Assembly: GCA_900291925.1 (NCBI GenBank)
Contig: UWYS01000001.1
Coordinates: 186,001 to 250,000, forward strand
Origin: Thecaphora thlaspeos
Taxonomy: Eukaryota; Basidiomycota; Ustilaginomycetes; Urocystidales; Glomosporiaceae
Direction: 5' to 3'
Length of the DNA: 64,000 nt
Position numbers and translations under genes: made by a program. Positions 32,920 through 41,138 of this stretch are shown here, piece after piece. The notes below the pieces were generated by a model that was not told the origin of the DNA, searched no databases, and worked only from the letters and a program-made list of their open reading frames with translations. Position 1 is the first letter of the stretch, and each line of letters starts with the position of its first letter.

Positions 32920-34395
32920 TCAGAGCAGCGCGGCAAAGGCCGCGCCGACGAGGCCCGCGGCGGCCGCAGCCAGGCCGCCCTTGGAGGTCGAGAGCGCTCC
33001 GCTGCTGCCGCTGCTTCCCGAGGCGGCGCCGGTACCGGTGGCGCTAGCCGAGGACGAGCTCTTGCTGGCGCTGCTGGCGGCGTGATCGGTGCCTGAGGCA
33101 GACGAGGAGGCCGAGGCTGAGGAGCTTGACGAGCCGGCGCGCGTGTCGATGCCCTCGGTGAAGAGGTAATACTGCGAGACCGGGTCGCTGAGGATCAGGT
33201 AGTCCTCGTGTGCCACCCCGTCGACGTAGTTGAAGTGGTGCGAGGCGGGGACGCCGCCAGGAAGCGTGGCCAGCGCCTTTTCTATATTCTGGCCTCGGGA
33301 CAAATGCGACGTGCCCTGGTAGCCGGCCTCGCAGTGGGTGTCGCCCTGTTCGTTGTCAGACAGGCCAAGGCCATAGACGACCTTGCGCGAGGCGTAGCGC
33401 GACGCGATGTCGTCGCGGCTGGCGCTTCCGGCGTACGAGTTGAGGCTCGACAGGCCGTACGAGTAGTCGTTGCGAGTTGAGGCGCACGACGTGTCCGGGG
33501 GGTTGTCGACGGGACGGTCGGTAATGGGCCACACGTAGGCACCTGGGTTGCCGGTGAAGAAGGCGACGTTGGCGTCGTCGTCGGTAGGCTGGCGGAGCAT
33601 GGCGTAACGCTGGCTCAAGGCGCCGCCGAGCGAGTGCCCGACGACATAGACAGAGGTTATCGCCGGGTAGGCGCTCTTGTCGAGGTACTTTGCGATCATC
33701 CTGTCGAGCACGGTGAAGCTCGAGACCTTTGTATTGCCCGGTCCGGACGATGTCCCGCCGGTGGCCCAGCCGCCGCCGCTAAAGTACATGTCGTTGTCCT
33801 GGCCGGCGCCGGCCGAGCGGTCAGCCTCGGTCAGCCAGGCAAGGGCGGCGATGAGGATGGTCGACATGTCGATCCCGGCGGTGGCGTTCTGCGAAGCACA
33901 GAGCAGGCTGTTGCGGACGAGGTTGGAGTACTTCCAGAAGTCACGCGGCAGGCCGGGCTGGACGATGATGGCGCGCTTGACCTTGGAGGCGTCGAGCCCG
34001 GTCGTCTCGATGTAGGGCTGGACCACCTGGCCATCGACGAAGAGGTCGCGCTTTGTGTCAAAGCCCAGCACTTGGGGCATCGATGTCCATCCGCTAGAAA
34101 ATGAACCACCGACGGCAGCTGACCCGATGAAGATGGTGTCACAACCGGCCCGCTGCGAGTTGCTATCGTGGCCTCCATTGCCATTGATGACGATCGTCTG
34201 GCCCGCAGCGTCGCCGTCGCGCGCTCCGGGGGCATCGTCACCGTTGCTGTGGTCGGCCTGGAGGATGGAGCTCGACTGACGGATAGCGAGGCGGCTGTGG
34301 TAGGCGGTAGCCCGGTCGGCGGCGAAGGCGCCGTTGAGCGCCAGAAGGGCGACGGCGGCGGCGGCGGCGGCGGCGGCGCTGGCGATCTGAACCAT
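32920..34395 (-). CDS. Secreted, probably GPI-anchored alpha/beta hydrolase-like protein
   Basis: The 491-residue form starts at the ATG at 34395, which gives a signal peptide with a poly-Ala core (MVQIASAAA..., likely cleaved near residue 26). An in-frame extension to 34632 precedes it but is Pro/Ser-rich and would bury the signal. The nucleophile elbow GHSLGG (S255) follows a strand VYVVGHS. A candidate base is H396 in GVAHEDYLIL, and an acid could be in GLSDNEQGD near 347. Several cysteines suggest disulphides. The last 70 residues are a Ser/Ala/Gly-rich stalk ending in a hydrophobic tail (GGLAAAAAGLVGAAFAALL), typical of GPI-anchored fungal wall or membrane proteins. The substrate is unknown; a lipase or esterase is the simplest guess. 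Confidence 0.72.
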   Translation of the reverse strand: MVQIASAAAAAAAAVALLALNGAFAADRATAYHSRLAIRQSSSILQADHSNGDDAPGARDGDAAGQTIVINGNGGHDSNSQRAGCDTIFIGSAAVGGSFSSGWTSMPQVLGFDTKRDLFVDGQVVQPYIETTGLDASKVKRAIIVQPGLPRDFWKYSNLVRNSLLCASQNATAGIDMSTILIAALAWLTEADRSAGAGQDNDMYFSGGGWATGGTSSGPGNTKVSSFTVLDRMIAKYLDKSAYPAITSVYVVGHSLGGALSQRYAMLRQPTDDDANVAFFTGNPGAYVWPITDRPVDNPPDTSCASTRNDYSYGLSSLNSYAGSASRDDIASRYASRKVVYGLGLSDNEQGDTHCEAGYQGTSHLSRGQNIEKALATLPGGVPASHHFNYVDGVAHEDYLILSDPVSQYYLFTEGIDTRAGSSSSSASASSSASGTDHAASSASKSSSSASATGTGAASGSSGSSGALSTSKGGLAAAAAGLVGAAFAALL

Positions 34396-35015
34396 GCTGT
34401 TAGGCGCGGGGTGGAGAAGCTTGAAAGAGTGACCTCGACAAGGCGAGAAAGGGAGACGAAGAGGGAAAGAGGGAAAGCTTGTTGAAGACGAAGGGTTCCA
34501 GAAGGAGTGGGTAGCGGTGGTGGTAGAGGCAAGGAAAGGCCGGGAAGGGGAGGGCCAGGAAGGGGAAAGGGGATCAGGTGGCGGTGGCGCCTTGGCGAGA
34601 GAGCAGGCCGAGAAAGAGACGCGGCTCAGCAAGCGAGACGTGACAGACGTTGCCTGGAATATAATTAGCTACATGCCCTACAGTGGCCTGTCCGTGGGAC
34701 ATCATCATCCCGGTCTTCTCGAGAAGGTTGGCTAGGCTGCGTCGGCCGGGTCCGGGCATGCCTCTTGCCTGTGCTCATCCCCCTCACAACACAGGTCATG
34801 ACCAGAGAATCAGGCGGAGCGCCCGGGCGGGACCGACAAAACAACAAGCAAGGACAGGGGCAGGTGGCGGGACCGTCGGAGCTGCGCTCAGCGAAGCAAC
34901 GCGAACGAAGCTTGGTCGGCCCGAGCCGCATCGCGTCCGCTGCGCGGCCGTTCCAAGCTTTGCGTGTGCGCAGCAACAGTAGCTGATCAGCTTGCATGGC
35001 ATGGCACGCTAGGCT

Positions 35016-35055
35016 AGGGCAGGGCAGGGCAGGGCAGGGCAGGGCAGGGCAGGGC
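35016..35055. repeat. AGGGC pentanucleotide tandem repeat, 8 copies
   Basis: Eight perfect AGGGC units in tandem in intergenic DNA. G-runs recur every five bases on the plus strand. Confidence 0.92.
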
Positions 35056-35426
35056 CCCTGCCGTCTTCCTTCTGAGCAAGCTCAAAGGCTGCCTCGGCCT
35101 CGCCTGCGGTACATAACGTAACTAGCTTGCTCTTGTCGTGTTGCCTGCGTGTTGCTTGCGTGTTGCTCTTTTGGTATGGGGTGTTGGGCGCTCCTGTGTT
35201 TCGATGCCCGCTCTCTTCGCTTCCCGCCTGGCGCGGGACCGTCAACAAGAGGCCATCCTGCGGCCGAGGCCGAGGCCGAGACTCGATACGGGGGGCTGCC
35301 CGCCGGGCATAAGGCAGACCCATTCCGACGGAGCCGCGAACGGGTGATAACCCGGCCGAGAGGCAGAACGGGGATGCCCTCCACATTGATCCTGGATCTC
35401 AAGCTTCCGACCTCCCTCCTTGTTCT

Positions 35427-35502
35427 CCGTCGTCCGTCGTCCGTCGTCCGTCGTCCGACCTCCCGCCTCCCATCCTCCCATCCTCCCATCCTCCCATCCT
35501 CC
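35427..35502. repeat. Adjacent 7-nt and 8-nt tandem repeats
   Basis: Four copies of CCGTCGT (35427-35454) are followed by four copies of CATCCTCC (35471-35502) and further CATCCTC variants. Confidence 0.88.
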
Positions 35503-35515
35503 ATCCTCCATCACT

Positions 35516-35660
35516 TTCGTCATTCCTTTCTCTCTCTTAATCCTCTCTCCCCTCCTCTGGTCTCCTCTCCTCTGGTCTCCTCTCCTCTCCTCTCCCCTCT
35601 ACTCACCTCACCTCCTCCCCTCTCCTCACCTTTCCTATCCCCGTCCACTTCCCTCCCCTC
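35516..35660 (+). promoter_or_regulatory. Polypyrimidine CT tract upstream of the CxxC protein gene
   Basis: About 145 nt are almost purely C and T on the coding strand, with TCTGGTCTCCTCTCC-type near-repeats. It ends about 190 bp before the start at 35853. CT tracts near transcription starts are common in fungal promoters; the promoter role here is inferred from position. Confidence 0.45.
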
Positions 35661-35852
35661 ATCTCGGAAGCCCTCCAACAATCTAGTTCACCCTTCCGAA
35701 GTTCATACCTCTGTCCTATAGACGCTCTGCCCTGCGACATCTCCTTCCTCCTCAGCCTCGTGCATATCCATCTTCACCGCCCTCCCATCGCGACCCCGGT
35801 CTCGGTCTCGAACTTGATCCACCGCCCCATCTGCGCGAATGCAAGAGTCGAT

Positions 35853-38843
35853 ATGGCGAAGCTGAACAGGACCAGAAACCCGAGGGGGCTCTGGCAGCAG
35901 CCGGCGGGGTGCTCCTCCTCCTCCTCTTCCACCAGCTCCAGCTCCGAATGCGAGACCCTGTCCGACGCCTCGACCGCTGCCGCATCAATCACATCCGACA
36001 CATCTTCTCAGCTACCGTCGCCGCCACCGCCGTCGTCGTCGAGCAACGCACCGGGGCACTCCACCCTCGCCAATCCTATCCAGCTCACTTTCCAGGGCGG
36101 CCTTGCTATGCTACCGTGCTACCTTGCCCCCGCCCTCACCGGATCGTACACATCAAAGGATCGGTGCAGGACCTGCGTCAAGCACAAACGGACGCCCATC
36201 GTCTCGTATATGCTCAATGCGCACCAGCTGCTCGACGAGATTGAGCTGGCCATTGACTCACCTGGGTCGGGCAACACCGGCCTCGTCGCCGCACTCGCAC
36301 AGTTCGTCGGCCGGACGATGCGATCAAAGCAGTCAAAGCCCCGGAACGGCGAAACCACCTCTACTGGCAACGACTGGGTTGCCCTGCAAGCGGTGCTCGA
36401 CCCTCTACACCGCGCTGCCCTGCTGGACTGCTCGGGGAAGCTGCTGTGGGACAGGTTGCGGCCACTCGTCTCTGGCAGCGGTCCGGACTCGCACGAGGCC
36501 TGGTTCCTCTCGTCGGCCATCGCATGCCTCGAACGCCTGCAGATACGTCTGCGGCTGATCCTCGCTAGTCGACCTGTCGCGACAACCGCGGCCGGACTGG
36601 CACAGGCGCAGGCGCACAGCGGCCAAACAAGGTGGCGCGACGCTGCTTCAGAGCGCGCCGAAAGCCTGCGCGCATACATCCGATCGGACGCTAACCGCAA
36701 GGCCCTCGTTCCCAGGCAGGCCAAGGCGCTAGCGCAGTGCTGGAAGATGATCGAGTCACTCTTGGCCCTTGCAATCGAAGGCGAGCATCCCAGCACCCTC
36801 GACATTGAGCTCAGCTGCCTGGAGCGCGCGCTGATGATGTCAGCCAGCCCTGTGCTCCTCATCGATGCAACCGGCGGCTCCTTTCAGGGAGCGCGGGCAT
36901 GGGACGCCTTCCGGGAGAAGGCCGCGTGGTACATTTCACGGAGAGCCCCTCTTGCCTCTTCGCCAGCGGCGACGAATGGCCATGACAAGGACGACGCCGC
37001 CTCCGCAGCACTGAGCGTAGCGCTGTCAAAGCTCAAGCATCTCGTTCTCCTCGGCACTCGCGGCGACGTCAATTATTTTCTCCACGCTGCGGCACCGCTA
37101 ACGCCCAACGTTGAAGCCATCTGCCTGATCGACACCTTCTGGCTCCACAGCACCGATCCGCGCTTCACGACGGCCCTCGTCCACGAACAGATTTTTAGCA
37201 CACGGTGGACGCTTCCGCCCAACGTCGTTCGCCTCCGGGCGCTGCGGCAGTGCGTCGAGCTCGAGTTCGCCAGCGACGATCGACAGAAGGATACCGTCCA
37301 TGTCTTTGCCATCCAGGGCAGCCACACCGTCGAGCGCGGCCTGCTCGACCATCCGGACATTCCGTCGACCGGGCGCGAGGAGACCTACCCGTTACGGCAG
37401 CGCTCGCTTCAGGTCAAGCTGCACGACCGCATGCGCTTCAATGCGTCGTTCTCGGCCGCCATAGAGTGTCAGCGCAGCGTCGAGTCGGTCCACAGCGCGA
37501 CCGATGCCGAGGGCGAGAACATCAAGATTTGGGCCAGGATCGTGGCGATGTATGACGACAAGTTTGGTGGCGGCAAAAACGGAGACGACGCGGACCCCCT
37601 GAGCTGGATGACGGCGCACTTTGGCGGCGGCGTTGGTCTGTACGGAGGCGATGGACGCCAGCGCGAGTCGGAAGCAGCTGCGTCAGTCACTCCGGCGAGA
37701 TCGCTGGAGCGACTGACCGCGATGTGCCTCCGCACTATCTCTGCGTCGACCGCACAAGGCCATCCACGCCGCTCGCTGCTGTCTCAGGTGCCACCGCACT
37801 TCCGCTGGGCTCTCGCCCTGTCGTACCGATGCGTCTCCTGCGAGCAGATCGTCCTGCCGCCCATGGAACCGCTTCCCATCCAGGTCGCCACCGCCGCAGG
37901 AGAAGAGCCCATCTCCGAAGACGCCTCGGGCGCCTCGGACGCTTCGAGGTGGACGGACGAAGAGCTGTCACGCAGCTGCGGCGATACGAACTTTGACTCG
38001 CTGCCGTCTCTGCCTACGGAGACGGACGAAATCTACTCGCCGCAAGGGCTTGAGCGGATCTTTGCCTTCCCGGAGCTGCTCGAGATCAACCTCGAGCCGA
38101 CCAGCGACGAAGAGGATTTCCTGCAGTCCATGGACCACCGACTCGTCTCGCCCGCCGTCAGGAAGGGGATGCTGGGGCGCGCCGAACTCATCCAGCAGGT
38201 GTGGAAAAGCATCCTCGATGCGGGCTTCCTCCCGCCGATGAAGGAGGAGATTCGCCTTCTTCGGGCTCGACGCGGCTCGGACGACGACGACGACGACGAG
38301 CCGGCCGACACATGGACGGCGCTCAAGACCGGGCTTGCCTCGCAGCACATGTACAAGTCGGAGCAGGTTGACGTCCATGCGCTCATCGGTCCCTCGTCGA
38401 CGTCAGAGCAACCGCGGAACGACGGCGACGACGGACTGGAGGAAGGCTTACATACCTCTGCTCTCGACACCGACGATGGCGACGGTAGCGACGACAGCCA
38501 ACTCAACTCCACAGATCCTCACCGACGCCATCGTCAACGCCGACATCGTCTCATCTCGCGCCAGCAAACGCTACCTTGGCGATTCTGCCTCGCCTGCTTC
38601 CGTAGCCACGTGCTCCTCGATCGGACTGGGCAGGGCGGATCGCAGCGTTTACGGCTGTACCGCAAGCCACCCACGCCGACGCAGCTGCAGCGCGAGCTGA
38701 CGGCCATGGAGGCGGCCTCGCTCTCGTCCAACGGTCGACAGTGCCAGTGTGTCGTCTGCCGCGAGGAGCGAGACGGTGCACACTACGACACAACCGGGAT
38801 GGAATGCTGGGTGCGGTTGAGACGCGTTCCAAGATCTTTTTAG
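35853..38843 (+). CDS. Hypothetical protein with scattered CxxC pairs
   Basis: A single exon encodes 996 residues from the ATG at 35853; the frame opens 31 codons earlier but that leader looks like 5' UTR. After a Ser-rich N-terminus comes CRTCVKHKRTP (C105/C108). A long, mostly helical part follows, with LKHLVLLGTRGDVNYFLH and VEAICLIDTFWLHSTDP that look like a folded alpha/beta region. Then come CVSCEQIVLPP (about 660), an acidic stretch (DDDDDDE, about 810), FCLACFRSHVLL (about 912) and CQCVVCREERDG (about 964-969). The pairs could combine into zinc-binding sites. I do not recognise the family; no enzyme motif or membrane segment is clear. Confidence 0.68.
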   Translation: MAKLNRTRNPRGLWQQPAGCSSSSSSTSSSSECETLSDASTAAASITSDTSSQLPSPPPPSSSSNAPGHSTLANPIQLTFQGGLAMLPCYLAPALTGSYTSKDRCRTCVKHKRTPIVSYMLNAHQLLDEIELAIDSPGSGNTGLVAALAQFVGRTMRSKQSKPRNGETTSTGNDWVALQAVLDPLHRAALLDCSGKLLWDRLRPLVSGSGPDSHEAWFLSSAIACLERLQIRLRLILASRPVATTAAGLAQAQAHSGQTRWRDAASERAESLRAYIRSDANRKALVPRQAKALAQCWKMIESLLALAIEGEHPSTLDIELSCLERALMMSASPVLLIDATGGSFQGARAWDAFREKAAWYISRRAPLASSPAATNGHDKDDAASAALSVALSKLKHLVLLGTRGDVNYFLHAAAPLTPNVEAICLIDTFWLHSTDPRFTTALVHEQIFSTRWTLPPNVVRLRALRQCVELEFASDDRQKDTVHVFAIQGSHTVERGLLDHPDIPSTGREETYPLRQRSLQVKLHDRMRFNASFSAAIECQRSVESVHSATDAEGENIKIWARIVAMYDDKFGGGKNGDDADPLSWMTAHFGGGVGLYGGDGRQRESEAAASVTPARSLERLTAMCLRTISASTAQGHPRRSLLSQVPPHFRWALALSYRCVSCEQIVLPPMEPLPIQVATAAGEEPISEDASGASDASRWTDEELSRSCGDTNFDSLPSLPTETDEIYSPQGLERIFAFPELLEINLEPTSDEEDFLQSMDHRLVSPAVRKGMLGRAELIQQVWKSILDAGFLPPMKEEIRLLRARRGSDDDDDDEPADTWTALKTGLASQHMYKSEQVDVHALIGPSSTSEQPRNDGDDGLEEGLHTSALDTDDGDGSDDSQLNSTDPHRRHRQRRHRLISRQQTLPWRFCLACFRSHVLLDRTGQGGSQRLRLYRKPPTPTQLQRELTAMEAASLSSNGRQCQCVVCREERDGAHYDTTGMECWVRLRRVPRSF

Positions 38844-39193
38844 CCGGCAGCCTTGCCTCCCTCGAAACCCCCCCCCCTTCCCTTTCCCGCAGCGGTCCCC
38901 AAAACGATACAATGGCATCCCCTTAACCTTGAACACTCCCTCTGTCCCTCTTCCTGGCAGCGCACACCTACAACACCATATCTTCGTACCTCAAAGCAGT
39001 ATGGCTTGCCGATGGCCTCGTCATCGGATGGGAGTTGACATCGTCTCTATTGTTCTGTATCCTAAAATTACATGGAAGGTTCATCGGCATTTGTACATCA
39101 TACGTATCTCATCATCATACCCACACCGACATCGCATATCCAATCGCAACGTACATCGCATCACATGCCGTCTCGCGCCTGCGAGACCATCCC
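38844..39193. other. Convergent intergenic region
   Basis: About 350 bp lie between the CxxC protein and deoxyhypusine synthase stops. It is AT-richer around 39040-39140. I saw nothing else. Confidence 0.5.
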
Positions 39194-40327
39194 TCACTTG
39201 GTCGCCGCCGCTCGCGCGCCCTTTGCAAACGTCGCGGCGACGATCATGGGAAAGATGATGGTGGCGTCGCAGTAAACTTTGACGTTCTGGCCTCCGTTTG
39301 CGGCGCTCTTGATCTTGCCCCAGCTGACGGCTTCATCGGGTCTCGCTCCGGAATCGCTGCCGTCAAACTCCTGTCCCGTGTTGATGTAGACGCTATAGTC
39401 TGCGCCGTTGCGGAAGAGCATGGCATTTGCGATCTGGTGCTTGCAGACGCCGCCGCCGAGGATGATCATGCCGGCTCGCGGGGCCTTTACGCTGAGGTCG
39501 TTGAGACGTCGGATGTCCTTGACGAGGTCAATAGTGAGACCTGGATTCTTGTAAGAGTGGAAGTAGAGCATGTCACCCAACGATCCGTCGGTAAGGGCGG
39601 GGCAGAAGACGGGGATCTCGTTGAAGGCGGCCCAGTAGAGGATGCTGCTCTCGTCGTTGATCTCGCGACCCAGCCTCTCGATGACCTTGCTCGGGCTCCA
39701 GGCGTTGGAGAGGTCATCGCCCTGCTCGTCGCGCATCCTGTCGAGGATAGGCATGACCCAGTCCTCGAACTTGCAGTAGTTATCGTTGGGGACCAGGAGA
39801 TTGCCGATGCGGTTGAGGCCCTTTTTCCTGAGTGTCGCGCCGTCCAGGCTGAAGTCGCCGAGGTACGTCGGTCCGAGGCACTTGATCAGGTCCTCCTCTA
39901 TTCCACCGGCGGTGGTGACGAGAGCGGAGACGTGCTTGTTCTTGACGAGGTACTTGATCACCTCGCGCAGGCCGGACGAGACGAGGTTGGAGGTGAAGCC
40001 GAGGAAGATGCGTGTTTCGACCTGGCTAGCTTTCGCGAGGGGTAGCTTGTCCGGATCGGTCGAGGCAAGGTAGGCCGGGTCAGTTGAGAGGCGCCATGTT
40101 CGCATCTGGTCGATGATGCCGATGGCGCGGCTGACGCCCGAGGCTTGGAAGCCGACGGTCGACATCGACCTGAGGAGCGCCGAGAGGTCGTTGGGATCCT
40201 GGGAGTCAAAGTCGGGACCGCGGATCGTCGGTGTGCCTTCGGGGAGGGGCTGGGACTGGACAAAGACGGCCGCCTGGGCCACCGAGAAGGGAGGTGCGTC
40301 GGGCGCATCTCCCAGTGCGACGTCCAT
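39194..40327 (-). CDS. DYS1: Deoxyhypusine synthase
   Basis: A single exon encodes 377 residues from the ATG at 40327, the usual family length. Landmarks: [58 protein letters not shown], and the active-site block [25 protein letters not shown] with the catalytic lysine. The histidine equivalent to human H288 is present in [13 protein letters not shown]; its neighbour is Q where animals have H. The enzyme transfers the aminobutyl group of spermidine to eIF5A, the first step of hypusine formation, using NAD. The frame stays open for about 120 codons upstream, and an in-frame ATG at 40501 would add 58 residues that have no family counterpart; I treat that as leader. Confidence 0.95.
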   Translation of the reverse strand: MDVALGDAPDAPPFSVAQAAVFVQSQPLPEGTPTIRGPDFDSQDPNDLSALLRSMSTVGFQASGVSRAIGIIDQMRTWRLSTDPAYLASTDPDKLPLAKASQVETRIFLGFTSNLVSSGLREVIKYLVKNKHVSALVTTAGGIEEDLIKCLGPTYLGDFSLDGATLRKKGLNRIGNLLVPNDNYCKFEDWVMPILDRMRDEQGDDLSNAWSPSKVIERLGREINDESSILYWAAFNEIPVFCPALTDGSLGDMLYFHSYKNPGLTIDLVKDIRRLNDLSVKAPRAGMIILGGGVCKHQIANAMLFRNGADYSVYINTGQEFDGSDSGARPDEAVSWGKIKSAANGGQNVKVYCDATIIFPMIVAATFAKGARAAATK

Positions 40328-41138
40328 GTCGGGTGTGCGAGTGGCGGAAAGCGGGTTGTGATGGGTGGTGATGGGTCGGTGGTGGCGGCTGGTGGAGAGG
40401 AAGAAGGCATGCGGTGGCACTTCTCTCTGAAACGCCCACAAAATTCCAACCAAAAAAGGGTTGGCTTCCTCGTCCGACTTCCGAGGCGTGGCGCGTGGCA
40501 TGGCGGGAGGCGTGTGATCTCCTGGCACCACGGTGCATGCTACTGTACCTGCTCGCTTGCTCCTCGTCGTAAAGTCACACACACACACCTGCCTTTGCGC
40601 TTGGGCTTTTTGCACCGTCACAACTTCCTTTCCGTTCCGACCCATCCAACAACGCATTGACCAAATTTTGTCGCACAACCATCGCAACCACCGCCCGACC
40701 TCCGATCAGCGAACGCCTACGTCGGGTCCTGGCATCGCTCGACAACCGACCGCTCTTTCCACCGACCGACAAACAACGGCGCGCAACGCCTTGACGTCTT
40801 CGCGCCCAACACCGCCACGTCCGCTTCTCATGCCTTACGCTCCGCAGCAGATGACGACCAAGGCCAGCTCCGCCTTCCTCTCACGCCGTACCCCCGTTAC
40901 CGTTATCGCTATTCGTTTCCCCCTCGCCGTCGCCAAGTCGCATCTTGGCCCCCCAGTGTCGCTCCTTAGCTACCCGCCCCACCTCCGGCGCATCGAGGTC
41001 TTGTAGGATTGCTACTTCAACTGTAGCCCTCTGCTCCTCTGTCGTCATCATCCAGGGACACTTCTTGTTCTCGCTCTAGCTTCTCACACTGTCTTGCCCG
41101 CTCCGCAGCTGCAAGCAAACCCTCGCCACACCCCTGCC
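40328..41138. other. Divergent intergenic region
   Basis: About 810 bp lie between deoxyhypusine synthase and ICE2. A short CA run is at 40575-40590. A plus-strand frame (40533-41006) has no motif. It is the presumed promoter region for both genes. Confidence 0.5.

Larger units (their letters stand above)
34396..35852. other. Repeat-rich divergent intergenic region
   Basis: About 1.46 kb lie between the secreted hydrolase and the CxxC protein. It holds three short tandem repeats and a long polypyrimidine tract close to the plus-strand gene. Frames overlapping it are low-complexity and unsupported. Confidence 0.5.

Noticed and set aside
34396..34632. In-frame 79-codon extension of the secreted hydrolase
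   Set aside because: It is Pro/Ser-rich and would mask a good signal peptide starting at 34395.
35427..35502. Short tandem repeats considered as a CRISPR-like array
   Set aside because: Units are 7-8 nt with no spacers and the genome is fungal; these are simple tandem repeats.
39035..40045. 336-codon plus-strand frame antisense to deoxyhypusine synthase
   Set aside because: The sense-strand enzyme is unambiguous and the antisense protein shows no domain.
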